DNA of 64,000 bases from an uncultured Tenacibaculum sp. (GCA_947501615.1 CANMWK010000002.1:62001-126000), one strand, 5' to 3'. Counted from the first letter of the stretch, positions 36,567 to 44,003 are shown. Made by a program: numbers and translations. The notes: generated by a model from the sequence alone, not told the origin.

Positions 36567-37192
36567 TTTTTAGTGTTTACGTTATGTGTCTCTACAGTAA
36601 CTAGAGATTTGTTCTTGTTGTAAAAGTTGATAAGTCCATCGTAGCTTAATGAAACAGGTATAGTTTCAGACCCTAAATAATGTATAGGTTTACCAATAAT
36701 AGTGGCTTTAATACCAAGTAATCGTAGCACACGTAGTAATTTACTGTCACATTCTGCAAAAGCGACATTGTCTTCGTGTTCGCAGACAGGTCGTATTGCG
36801 CATACCATTAATCTTTTAAATAGGTTAATATCGCCGACACTTTTGTTGATAGCAAAGCGACCAATATGAAATATATTATTTACACGATCTTTTTTTACTG
36901 CCATTAAAGGATGAATGCCAAAAATCTTTTGTAGCGGTAATGTATCTTTAAAATTCCATTGTAAAACTCGGATAGCACCATTGATAGTTCCTAAAAGGTC
37001 CTTAGAAACAAAAATTTGAGCATTATTGAAATAATTTAATTCTTCATAATATATAGCATCAATATCTTTGGTATAACTATTTGGTATTGTTTCTTTAGTA
37101 TGGTGCTTGTAATTCTCAAGGACAATAAACTCAGCTAAGTTTATTATTTGGTTAATTTCTAGTCTTTGTAGATAGTTTTTAGTTGATAACAT
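36512..37192 (-). CDS. LuxI/FeeM-like N-acyltransferase (GNAT fold)
   Basis: 226 residues, no signal peptide. The layout follows LuxI and FeeM N-acyl amino acid synthases: N-terminal helices with aromatic residues, YTKDIDAIYYEEL (compare the D-x-x-D substrate region), GTINGAIRVL (compare C-A-R-L), FHIGRFAI (compare E-x-S-R-F-A-V), and a C-terminal LLRVLRLLGIKATIIGKPI segment like the LuxI tail. It would make an acylated small molecule from an acyl carrier. It is divergent from a PAS-LuxR regulator. LuxI homologs are not standard in Bacteroidota, so alignment is needed. Confidence 0.55.
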   Translation of the reverse strand: MLSTKNYLQRLEINQIINLAEFIVLENYKHHTKETIPNSYTKDIDAIYYEELNYFNNAQIFVSKDLLGTINGAIRVLQWNFKDTLPLQKIFGIHPLMAVKKDRVNNIFHIGRFAINKSVGDINLFKRLMVCAIRPVCEHEDNVAFAECDSKLLRVLRLLGIKATIIGKPIHYLGSETIPVSLSYDGLINFYNKNKSLVTVETHNVNTKKLHKSLVFNNLKTNYPLV

Positions 37193-37206
37193 GGTTGGTA
37201 ATTTTA

Positions 37207-37331
37207 CTTTAAAACTATCTACAGATTAAAAGAGAATTATTACACTTAAGTGTAGTAATATACTGATAACGTGTAAACTACACAAAAGTGTAGTGCTTGA
37301 ATTTACTAAATAAAAAAAAGAGTTATATTTG
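37207..37331. promoter_or_regulatory. Divergent promoters with two lux-box-like palindromes
   Basis: Box 1 ATTACACTTAAGTGTAGT (37239-37256) is centred about 41 bases before the start implied by a TAGTTTTA -7 box of the acyltransferase gene (minus, 37217-37210). Box 2 ACTACACAAAAGTGTAGT (37277-37294) is centred about 49 bases before the start implied by TATATTTG (37324-37331) of the regulator gene. These are class II activator positions. Confidence 0.65.
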
Positions 37332-37354
37332 AAATAACCAATCAACCTCCTATT

Positions 37355-38113
37355 ATGGCTAATGTTAATGATTTTTTCTATAGCAAAAATACCGTTAACA
37401 ATGTTTCTGATGATGACCAAAGACAAACAGTCGATTATCTTGAACCGGTAAAAGCTTTTGCTAGAACGACTTATAAGAGTATTTATATTATAGATTATGA
37501 AAAGAAGGGATTTGAATATGTTTCAGATAATCCACTTTTTTTATGTGGTCATACTGCTGAAGAAGTGGAACAAATGGGATATGCGTTCTATTTCAAATAC
37601 GTTACCAAACCAGATTTAGATCTTTTATTGAAAATTAATACAATTGGTTTTGATTTTTATGAAAAAATACCTGTAGAAGAACGGAAAAATTACACAATTT
37701 CATATGATTTTCATCTTAAAAATAATGAAGGTAAAGTTATTTTAATTAATCAAAAATTAACTCCTTTATTTCTAACTAATGAAGGGAAGATTTGGAAAGC
37801 CTTATGTATCATTTCTCTATCTGCAGAGCAAATTTCTGGGAATATTAAAGTGTACAAAAAAGGAGACAATAAAATATTTAAGTACGATTTAGAGGGAGAC
37901 TTTTGGAAAACTACCGAAAAGATAGTGCTAACAAGTAGAGAAAGTGAGATTTTAAGATACTCAATTCGAGGATATACAATTAATGAAATAGCTGAAGCTA
38001 TTTTTGTTTCTCCAGATACAGTGAAGTTTCATAGAAGAAAATTATTTGATAAATTAGAAGTTGTTAATATATCAGAGGCAATTGCATATGCAACCAATAA
38101 TAGATTAATTTAA
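37355..38113 (+). CDS. PAS-LuxR family transcriptional regulator
   Basis: 252 residues. A PAS-like domain (about 35-165: YKSIYIIDYEKKGFEYVSDN...GYAFYFKYVTKPD) precedes a LuxR HTH (about 190-250: LTSRESEILRYSIRGYTINE, VSPDTVKFHRRKLFDKL). Cytoplasmic. It is divergent from the acyltransferase gene and convergent (4-base overlap) with the ThiF-like gene. The PAS pocket could bind the product of the acyltransferase in place of a classical autoinducer domain. Boxes near its own promoter suggest autoregulation. Confidence 0.85.
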   Translation: MANVNDFFYSKNTVNNVSDDDQRQTVDYLEPVKAFARTTYKSIYIIDYEKKGFEYVSDNPLFLCGHTAEEVEQMGYAFYFKYVTKPDLDLLLKINTIGFDFYEKIPVEERKNYTISYDFHLKNNEGKVILINQKLTPLFLTNEGKIWKALCIISLSAEQISGNIKVYKKGDNKIFKYDLEGDFWKTTEKIVLTSRESEILRYSIRGYTINEIAEAIFVSPDTVKFHRRKLFDKLEVVNISEAIAYATNNRLI

Positions 38114-38865
38114 TTATTCATGATAGTCGATAAATAAAACTCAGGAAACTCTTTGTATTTTTTGTTTGTGGCAATATTAAACAACAAATGTGTGCACATT
38201 GCGGCCACAGTCCATGATGCAACAGAAAGTTGTGGAGGTGGAAGTGGTTCTTTTTCTTGTATATACTTTTCTAATATTTCTTCGATCCAACCGTGTGGGT
38301 TCCCCCAAAATTTAAGATAACTAGTAGCGTATTTCACAACATTAACTTCATTGAAGTCTTCATCACTTCTTTTCAATGTTTCTAATGATAATCCTTTCGG
38401 AGTAATTACAGTAACCAAGCCTCCCCAACCTAAATTATAAGGATGAAGAACAGGGATGTTGTGTTTTTGACAAATTTCATCGAATAATAGAGGAATGTCA
38501 GAAGAGAAATCTAATGCGTTAATAGCGATATTATGCCCTTCTATGCATCCTTTTATATTGTCTTCAGTAATAAATTCGTTAAAGACGTTAATTTCTGCAT
38601 TAGAATTAATGGCAAGGAGTCTACTTTTGATAGCTTCTACTTTGTCAATGTTAATATCTTCTTCTGTATAATTTTGACGATTTAAGTTAGATAGTTCTAC
38701 TTGATCTCCATCAATTATTGTAATTTTTTCAAATCCTAAACGTAATGCACACTCAGCAATAACGCTTCCTATACCCGAACCTCCAAGAATTATAGAGCAG
38801 TTTTTAATGGTTTCTTGTTCTTTACTGCTTACATATAATCTATTTCTTACGTATCGTTCGTTCAT
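38110..38865 (-). CDS. ThiF/MoeB-like adenylyltransferase (E1-like)
   Basis: 251 residues starting MNERYVRNRL at ATG 38865; extending further upstream would run through the tRNA fragment and is rejected. The nucleotide-binding motif GGSGIGSVIAE, then IDGDQVELSNLNRQ and the Lys of NIDKVEAIKSRL, match the E1 family, which adenylates a carboxylate. No CxxC zinc pairs are seen. In this setting it might activate an acid substrate or peptide C-terminus rather than serve thiamine or molybdopterin synthesis. Its promoter carries the same palindromic box as its neighbours. Confidence 0.85.
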   Translation of the reverse strand: MNERYVRNRLYVSSKEQETIKNCSIILGGSGIGSVIAECALRLGFEKITIIDGDQVELSNLNRQNYTEEDINIDKVEAIKSRLLAINSNAEINVFNEFITEDNIKGCIEGHNIAINALDFSSDIPLLFDEICQKHNIPVLHPYNLGWGGLVTVITPKGLSLETLKRSDEDFNEVNVVKYATSYLKFWGNPHGWIEEILEKYIQEKEPLPPPQLSVASWTVAAMCTHLLFNIATNKKYKEFPEFYLSTIMNN

Positions 38866-38882
38866 TTTTTTGGGATTTGTTA

Positions 38883-38929
38883 CAAAGGTAACGTGTAATA
38901 AGAAGATAATAACTACACAAAAGTTTAGT
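38883..38929 (-). promoter_or_regulatory. Promoter and lux-box-like site of the ThiF-like gene
   Basis: Minus-strand TACCTTTG (38890-38883) fits TAnnTTTG. ACTACACAAAAGTTTAGT (38912-38929) is centred at about -41.5 from the implied start. Confidence 0.65.
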
Positions 38930-38969
38930 TGTTTAAGAAAAGAAGAAAATGATAAGTGATTAATATAAA

Positions 38970-38998
38970 AAAAGCTTCTCAAAAATTGAGAAGCTTTT
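38970..38998 (-). terminator. Terminator downstream of tRNA-Asp
   Basis: AAAAGCTTCTCAA pairs with TTGAGAAGCTTTT around AAA, with a T-rich tail on the minus strand. It lies 3 bases after the tRNA 3' end, so it is the native chromosomal terminator of the tRNA gene. Confidence 0.8.
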
Positions 38999-39000
38999 CG

Positions 39001-39051
39001 CGGTCTGGACGGGACTCGAACCCGCGACCCCATGCGTGACAGGCATATTCT
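39001..39051 (-). tRNA. 3' fragment of tRNA-Asp(GTC): attL of the integrated element
   Basis: On the minus strand the sequence runs from AGAATATGCC through anticodon loop CTGTCAC (GTC), the T-arm GGGTTCGAGTCCC, and the acceptor half to discriminator G. The D-arm and 5' acceptor strand are missing; unrelated AT-rich DNA begins at 39052. Elements that integrate in tRNA genes leave exactly this kind of 3' copy at one end and an intact gene at the other, here expected beyond base 64000. Confidence 0.85.
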
Positions 39052-39263
39052 ATTGTTTAATTAATATACTGATATTCAGATTGAAATATATTTTTTTATA
39101 AAAAATTTCAATAATATTTCAATAAAACACTTTTTTATTTCGAAAAAAAATATCTGCTATTGATAAATAGATTTAACGAAGTTTCTTTAGTTTACTGTTG
39201 GTTTTTTACAATAACAAACTATAATTATCAAAAAAAAATTACCCATCTAAGGGTTTTTACCGA

Positions 39264-39294
39264 TTGATTCCTAAAATTTATCACTTTACTTTTG
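39264..39294 (+). promoter_or_regulatory. Promoter of the first element gene
   Basis: TTG at 39264-39266, 20 bases, then TACTTTTG (39287-39294). It lies 31 bases before the lipoprotein ATG. Confidence 0.6.
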
Positions 39295-39324
39295 TAGCAT
39301 ATTTAACTTTAAAATCATAGTAAA

Positions 39325-39501
39325 ATGAAAAATTTAGTAAAAAAAGCAGTTTTAGTGTTAGTAGTAGTTTTTGGATTAATCACATGTACAAGTTGTACTG
39401 ATTCTGCCGAACAATTAGAAGAATTACAAAATGAAGAATTACAACTTGTCGAAAAAGACGACGACGGAACAATCGATAATGGAGAAATCGAAGAAGAATA
39501 A
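39325..39501 (+). CDS. Small lipoprotein, copy 1
   Basis: 58 residues: hydrophobic signal (VLVLVVVFGLITC) with lipobox Cys, then TSCTDSAEQLEELQNEELQL and an acidic tail. A paralog lies at 40742 with the same SCTD-AEQ-LEELQN-ELQL core. The role is unknown; membrane-anchored acidic peptides in prophages may alter the host surface or exclude other phages, but nothing here shows that. Confidence 0.7.
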   Translation: MKNLVKKAVLVLVVVFGLITCTSCTDSAEQLEELQNEELQLVEKDDDGTIDNGEIEEE

Positions 39502-39811
39502 AATATTACCTTTTTTAATTGGCTGTGTTTTTTCAGGGTTTTATCACCACCCGAGTAAATGAAAGTACTTAATTTCGTTAACATCAATTCAGGGTTTTGT
39601 TTACATGCTTCTCAGGGTTTTGTTTATATCGAAAGCCGAATTTGTTTACACGTTTTGAAGTAATTACATTATATATTTGCCAAGTGGTTAAAAACCTCAG
39701 GGTTTTCCCTTAGATGGCTAAGGGAAAACCCTGAGTGTAAATTCAGGGTATTTGTAATTTTAAAACTATAGACCTACGTAATATTTTTGCATTTTAGAAA
39801 TTATTTTAAGA
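39502..39811. repeat. Gene-free region with TCAGGGTTTT repeats and a 17-bp perfect inverted repeat
   Basis: Direct copies of TCAGGGTTTT at 39533, 39589, 39612 and 39697, an inverted copy at 39725-39734 and a one-mismatch copy at 39743. Two are followed by GTTTA(C/T)A. CTCAGGGTTTTCCCTTA (39696-39712) pairs with its exact complement at 39719-39735 around gatggc, with no T-run after it. Its position at the element end suggests arm-type recombinase sites or a replication or transfer origin. A TATTTTTG -7 box (39782-39789) precedes the next gene. Confidence 0.65.
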
Positions 39812-40423
39812 ATGGAAATTAAAAGTAAATTATTATTGTTGAGTTTATTATGTTTTGTAACATTTAATTCTGCAGCTCAATACAAATCAAAAGTAAATAA
39901 AGTTAATGGTGTCGAAGTGTATATTCTTGCCGAACCTGTTAGAGAATATGAAGTTGTAAACAATACGGGAAAAGGAATACAATGGGGCTCATTTATCACT
40001 AGTGGCTTAATAAATGAAAGTATATCTACAAAAATTAGCAAGTATCTAAGAAAGTTACTTAAAAGTTTTAAAAAGGAAAATATAGAATTTGACGCTATTA
40101 TTTATTCAAGTGGTAAAAATATGACTGCAATTAAATTTACTGAAGAAAAAACTCCAGAGAATGACAGAATAGCGGAAGTAACGAAATTAGATAATATTCC
40201 TTTTTTTGTTTTAAGTGAACCTATAAAAAAATACAATATTGTAAAAAATATTGGCGGTGGTATAAAATGGAAATCTTATTTGACAAGTGGATTAATGAAT
40301 AATAGTATAGAACAAGATTTAATGAAGTTTTCTAGAAAATCTAGAAGAAAATTTAGAAAGGGTAAAATAGATGCTATTGTTTACTCAAATGGTAAGAGAG
40401 CAACATCAATTAAATTTTTGTAA
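39812..40423 (+). CDS. Secreted protein with internal duplication
   Basis: 203 residues with signal peptide (LLLLSLLCFVTFNSAAQ). Two halves repeat one pattern: VYILAEPVREYEVVNNTGKGIQWGSF... with AIIYSSGKNMTAIKF (about 28-110) and FFVLSEPIKKYNIVKNIGGG... with AIVYSNGKRATSIKF (about 125-203). I do not recognise the family. Codon use and AT content match the element. Confidence 0.65.
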   Translation: MEIKSKLLLLSLLCFVTFNSAAQYKSKVNKVNGVEVYILAEPVREYEVVNNTGKGIQWGSFITSGLINESISTKISKYLRKLLKSFKKENIEFDAIIYSSGKNMTAIKFTEEKTPENDRIAEVTKLDNIPFFVLSEPIKKYNIVKNIGGGIKWKSYLTSGLMNNSIEQDLMKFSRKSRRKFRKGKIDAIVYSNGKRATSIKFL

Positions 40424-40741
40424 ACAAAAAAGAAACAACGTAATAAAGAAGTGATTATTGTGTATAGAATTATATTAGGTTAAAAAAATGTAAATTTTAG
40501 TGCAGTTTCGTTTAGAATGTTAACATTGTTAAAATTATTTTAATAAATTGCAGTCCCTAAAATTATTAACCTTCTAATGAATTTTAAGACAAAAAAAGAA
40601 AAAGAAGTCTTCATTATTTATTAGTCCACATGATGATCACCAAGCTTTTTATTTAAGAAGTTTTGTTTTTAAAAGTCAAATTTTTGTTATTAAAAATTGA
40701 CTTAACTTTACTTTAAATATTAATTAAAAATTAAAGTAAAG
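40424..40741. other. Gene-free region with two inverted repeats before lipoprotein copy 2
   Basis: AAGTCAAATTTTT (40673-40685) pairs, with one bulge, with AAAAATTGACTT ending at 40703. CTTTACTTTAA (40706-40716) and TTAAAGTAAAG (40731-40741) are perfect arms ending one base before the ATG at 40742. The second could fold over the start or act as an operator. The rest shows nothing I can name. Confidence 0.5.
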
Positions 40742-40924
40742 ATGAAAAAATTAATTAAAAAAATAGTAATTGTGTTAGTATTAATGTTAGGTTCAACGAG
40801 TTTAACAAGTTGTACTGATACAGCTGAACAACAATTGGAAGAATTACAAAATGGAGAATTACAACTTATTGAAAAAGAAGAACTCGGAGGAGATATTGAA
40901 GATGACGAAGAAACAGGTGATTAA
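40742..40924 (+). CDS. Small lipoprotein, copy 2
   Basis: 60 residues, paralog of the 39325 gene: signal (IVIVLVLMLGSTSLTSC), then TDTAEQQLEELQNGELQL and an acidic tail. It overlaps the next gene by 23 bases. Confidence 0.7.
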   Translation: MKKLIKKIVIVLVLMLGSTSLTSCTDTAEQQLEELQNGELQLIEKEELGGDIEDDEETGD

Positions 40925-41588
40925 GTCAATATTAATTGGTTTAATGTTTCTAATAGGCTACTGTATAACTTTTATACATATAGAGTATGATAAACTTACA
41001 GATTGGAAGCCTTATAAAGCTCACAAAAAACAATATAAAGCTATAATCGGTAAATCAAAAGAAACCACCAAAGCTATTATTGCAGAAATGAGAGCAAATG
41101 GATTAAATGATTTTGCTAATCGTTTGGAATCTGTGCAAAATACTAAAAGTATGGAGCTAAAGTCCTATACGTCAAAAAAAAATGAATTAAAGAGTCAGTT
41201 TAAATATTTTGGTTATGCATCAAAAAGAGTTTTTCTGTACGATATTGGAAAGTCTATTTTTCAGTTAATACCCATAATTATATTAATAATAATAATTTTT
41301 AACCCAAGCCTTGTTTTTGAACTTAAGAAGTTCTTTATATTGTCTACAATGGGTTTATTGTTAGTTTCATTGTTTTGGTTAGCTCATAATTTGTTTTCAA
41401 ATAATGATTTTTCTATACTATCGTACAGGAGTAGCTATGTTTTAGCTTCTATTACAACAACTTTTATTATATCATTATTAACATTATTCTTTAGCGTTAA
41501 TGAAAAAAGAAGAAAAGAAAAAGAGGAAGATTTAGAAGAAATGATCAAGGAAGGTAAAGAATTAGCTAATTTATTAAAGACAACTTAG
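40902..41588 (+). CDS. Membrane protein, four spans, unknown
   Basis: 228 residues from ATG 40902 (MTKKQVIKSILIGLMFLIGY), chosen because the upstream extension to 40851 is polar and overlaps the lipoprotein almost entirely. Spans near 7-27, 120-140, 150-168 and 185-205, with a long polar loop between the first two and a charged coiled-coil-like C-terminus (KRRKEKEEDLEEMIKEGKEL). Function unknown. Confidence 0.65.
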   Translation: MTKKQVIKSILIGLMFLIGYCITFIHIEYDKLTDWKPYKAHKKQYKAIIGKSKETTKAIIAEMRANGLNDFANRLESVQNTKSMELKSYTSKKNELKSQFKYFGYASKRVFLYDIGKSIFQLIPIIILIIIIFNPSLVFELKKFFILSTMGLLLVSLFWLAHNLFSNNDFSILSYRSSYVLASITTTFIISLLTLFFSVNEKRRKEKEEDLEEMIKEGKELANLLKTT

Positions 41589-41589
41589 T

Positions 41590-41877
41590 ATGAGATTTGA
41601 TAACAGAACAACTAAAGAAATAACTAAAGACATTAAGCATTTAAAAAATGAATATCGTTACGGTTTTTTGACTACTACGGAAGTTATTGTTAGATTTAAT
41701 AAGTTGATCGAGGATATAGAGGTTATTAAAGGAAAAACTCACCCTGTATCAAAAATGTTAAGAGAAACATTTAAAGAGATGTTAAAAAAGTTTGATTATG
41801 AAATGCGGTTGTTAAATAAGCTTGAAGAAGAATTAAATATGTCAAAAAAATATAGAATTGAAGCAGGTTTATCTTAA
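41590..41877 (+). CDS. Small helical protein, unknown
   Basis: 95 residues, mostly charged helix, no signal or membrane segment. It begins one base after the previous stop, so it is in the same transcript. No motif recognised. Confidence 0.6.
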   Translation: MRFDNRTTKEITKDIKHLKNEYRYGFLTTTEVIVRFNKLIEDIEVIKGKTHPVSKMLRETFKEMLKKFDYEMRLLNKLEEELNMSKKYRIEAGLS

Positions 41878-41888
41878 TCTTTCTTAAT

Positions 41889-42287
41889 TTATTTGTTATT
41901 TTCTCTTGCAAGTTTGTATTCTCTGTGTATTTGGTTTTCTTTTTCTGCAAGTTTTAGTTTGAACCAAGTACTAAAAAGTTTGTGTTTTAACAAGCCTTCT
42001 TCATTTGTTGTTACTAATTTATCAAGTATATTTGATTCCTCAATAGTTAACAAATCATACTTTTGGGTCTCATTATTATAAATGTTTCCTTCTCCTGTTT
42101 TAAGCCATTTCTTATTTATTCCTAGTTTTTCTGATAAGACATTAATGTAATAATCTTTTATATTATTTCTTTTTATAGCTTTTCTTATGGCGTCACCACT
42201 AATATCACCAACTAAATCAGCTAAAGCTTGATAACTTTTACCTTTTTCTTTTCTGATGTAGTCTAGTCTTTCACCAATTGTATCCAT
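41889..42287 (-). CDS. Phage-type HTH repressor
   Basis: 132 residues with a Cro/CI-like HTH at the N-terminus (RLDYIRKEKGKSYQALADLV, GDAIRKAIKRNNI) and GINKKWLKTGEGNIY typical of such regulators. The C-terminal part is short with no LexA-type peptidase. It is divergent from the element's main rightward unit, with a palindromic operator over the rightward promoter, so it is the likely lysogeny-type repressor. Confidence 0.8.
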   Translation of the reverse strand: MDTIGERLDYIRKEKGKSYQALADLVGDISGDAIRKAIKRNNIKDYYINVLSEKLGINKKWLKTGEGNIYNNETQKYDLLTIEESNILDKLVTTNEEGLLKHKLFSTWFKLKLAEKENQIHREYKLARENNK

Positions 42288-42305
42288 AAAAAATATTAAA
42301 AATTC

Positions 42306-42348
42306 TTGTTTATTCTGAAAATGTCCGTATATTTGTCTTGTAAGACAA
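42306..42348 (+). promoter_or_regulatory. Rightward promoter with repressor operator
   Basis: TTG (42306-42308), 19 bases, TATATTTG (42328-42335): a consensus promoter. TTGTCTTGTAAGACAA (42333-42348) is a palindrome with 7-bp arms covering the end of the -7 box and the start point, an ideal repression site. A second palindrome TAAACAGTTGTTTA lies at 42364-42377. Confidence 0.75.
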
Positions 42349-42448
42349 CAGCAACAAATATAATAAACAGTTGTTTAATAGAATGAAAAAAACCTTGAAA
42401 ATACAAAATATTAAATTAACCAGTGAGGTAGGCATATACCCTATCATA

Positions 42449-42491
42449 AGCAGTTTCCAAGTTTTTCAAGGTCTTGGTACTGCTTTTTTTT
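42449..42491 (+). terminator. Strong terminator in the early leader
   Basis: AGCAGT and CCAAG (42449-42461) pair with CTTGG and ACTGCT (to 42484), followed by eight T. It lies about 110 bases after the rightward start point with no gene between, so the transcript is a small RNA or an attenuated leader. Confidence 0.8.
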
Positions 42492-42562
42492 CTGAAATAA
42501 AATCAACAATTGTTGGTTAATACGAAATATCAAAGATCTCATAATTGAGAGGGGTTTAACAT

Positions 42563-42598
42563 GTTGGCTATTGGTGTTTACGCCAATGGCTAACTTTT
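42563..42598 (+). terminator. Second leader hairpin, 14-bp stem
   Basis: GTTGGCTATTGGTG (42563-42576) pairs with CGCCAATGGCTAAC (42581-42594), with three G-T pairs and loop ttta, followed by TTTT. It ends 13 bases before the ATG at 42611, so it may stop transcription or shield the start. Confidence 0.65.
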
Positions 42599-42610
42599 AA
42601 AAACTAAAGT

Positions 42611-42904
42611 ATGGAAAGAGCAGAAATTACAAATTTAAAACCTGAGCAATATTTACTATGCAAAGTAAAAGATTTAAAAGTTTTTGTAGAAGAAATTATT
42701 AGTAACAATACTGTAGATAATCGCTACAAAAGAATTTCTAAATCTAACGCTATTAAAAGATTTGGTATAACCAATCATTGGTTAACAAATCAAGAAAAAG
42801 ACCCAGAAACACTACTAAAAGTTGATCCTGGTACGGGAAAAACATCTACGAAATATTATAATATACAATCTATAATAGATGAAATGGAAAGAACTTATGT
42901 ATAA
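42611..42904 (+). CDS. Small DNA-binding-like protein (excisionase/HTH type)
   Basis: 97 residues, basic, no signal. The middle (ISKSNAIKRFGITNHWLTNQ) resembles the short winged or HTH segment of MerR/excisionase-like phage proteins, and the end (YYNIQSIIDEMERTYV) a helical tail. First gene of the rightward unit, fitting an early regulator or directionality factor. The identification is loose. Confidence 0.55.
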   Translation: MERAEITNLKPEQYLLCKVKDLKVFVEEIISNNTVDNRYKRISKSNAIKRFGITNHWLTNQEKDPETLLKVDPGTGKTSTKYYNIQSIIDEMERTYV

Positions 42905-42944
42905 CACAAATACATTTCATAAACGATGTGTTTTAACCAGTGAG
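42903..42944 (+). promoter_or_regulatory. Hairpin plus AACCAGTGAG box, copy 2
   Basis: AACACA (42903-42908) and TGTGTT (42927-42932) flank an 18-base loop, followed directly by TTAACCAGTGAG (42933-42944). The same arrangement occurs at 44210-44256; the box alone also occurs at 42416-42430. Confidence 0.5.
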
Positions 42945-43298
42945 AATAGTTTTAAATTCAAGTTATACGTAAGTTTTTCCTATAGATTGATTTAGTTGAG
43001 TTTGGTTAATTTATCTGTCCTGCTAAATGGGGTGGGGCAGGTTTTTAACAGCTTGCTAAAACATTAAAAAAATAATAAAGTTCATTAACATATTGGCAGA
43101 AAATAAACTTGTAATTGTATTTATACTAATTTTAAGTACGGTTTTTATTCAAATGGAATCGGCTCCATTTGAAGCCCATACCTAACCCAAAAATAAGTTT
43201 CTTTTCTGCTTTTTTCAAGAATAATAAACAAAAAACAATACCAATAAACAACTGTTTGTTTATGTAGAGTTGTTAGAATTTAGATAACACTAATTTTT
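42945..43298. other. Structured gene-poor region
   Basis: It holds a terminator-like hairpin (CCTGC 43019-43023 with GCAGG 43037-43041, then T5), a perfect 10-bp stem (TTCAAATGGA 43148-43157 with TCCATTTGAA 43164-43173), and a palindrome ATAAACAA/TTGTTTAT (43244-43263) resembling the one at 42364. A TTG-started 30-codon hydrophobic ORF (43093-43185) is possible but weak. Confidence 0.5.
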
Positions 43299-43517
43299 AT
43301 GATAGTAGAGCTAAATGATATTAAATATTTACCTGTAGAAGTGCTTTTAAAACCAAGTAATCAATCGAAAGTTAGAAAGTTATGTGACCTATATGAATGT
43401 ATCCCTCAAGGAATTAGTGATTATAATTCTGGAGGTTTTTTAAAACATCCGTTCGCTATTGTTAAAATATTAGTTCCTGAAAAGAATATTAAGTTATGGA
43501 GTAAAGAAAAATTTTAA
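43299..43517 (+). CDS. Small hypothetical protein
   Basis: 72 residues, no membrane segment. KYLPVEVLLKPSNQSKVRKL near the start. No family recognised. Reading frame and start are clean, with an AT-rich leader. Confidence 0.5.
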   Translation: MIVELNDIKYLPVEVLLKPSNQSKVRKLCDLYECIPQGISDYNSGGFLKHPFAIVKILVPEKNIKLWSKEKF

Positions 43518-43523
43518 AGACAA

Positions 43524-44003
43524 TCATTTTAAATAATCTTTAAAAGTAATAATAGCGGAAATGTGAGTAATTAAGTAATAAAGAGCAGAAAAACCAAAGC
43601 TTAAAATTAATAATGTAAAAAAAGTTAGGTTAAACAAATAAGTAATAATAATGAATACAGAGTGCGATAATACAACTCTTATCAAAATAAAAGTATTTAC
43701 AATAGGTAATACTTCGTTGATATCAAGATTTGTTATATCAACATTAGATATTTTTTTTACTGAAGATAATATACTTCGAAGTATTGACATACCATGAAGG
43801 ATAGTCCAAATGGTTGTAAGTGCAAGAGTTGATAAAATTATTATCAAAATTTCATGATTATAAAAAAAATCATTTTGAAAGAAATATATAGATAAAAACC
43901 AAAGGTTAAAAGAACTAATGAAAGCTATAATAAGTGTTATGTTATGGATCTTAATTTTAGATAAAATTTCCAAACTTTTATTTGGATCTAAGGAAATACT
44001 CAT
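43524..44003 (-). CDS. Four-span membrane protein, minus strand
   Basis: 159 residues with hydrophobic segments near 20-40, 50-70, 100-120 and 125-150. It is the only minus-strand gene between the repressor and 57096, so it is probably expressed in the integrated state independently of the rightward operon, as for lysogenic conversion genes. Function unknown. Confidence 0.55.
   Translation of the reverse strand: MSISLDPNKSLEILSKIKIHNITLIIAFISSFNLWFLSIYFFQNDFFYNHEILIIILSTLALTTIWTILHGMSILRSILSSVKKISNVDITNLDINEVLPIVNTFILIRVVLSHSVFIIITYLFNLTFFTLLILSFGFSALYYLITHISAIITFKDYLK

Noticed and set aside
38866..39033. N-terminal extension of the ThiF-like gene to an ATG at 39033
   Set aside because: It would translate the tRNA-Asp fragment and its terminator; the promoter and palindromic box lie inside the extension, and homology-type sequence begins at MNERYV.
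39001..39051. A functional tRNA gene
   Set aside because: The D-arm and the 5' acceptor strand are absent; only the 3' part is present.
43093..43185. TTG-started 30-residue hydrophobic ORF
   Set aside because: No good leader, and its 3' half is a perfect hairpin; coding is not supported beyond chance, so it is only mentioned within the region entry.
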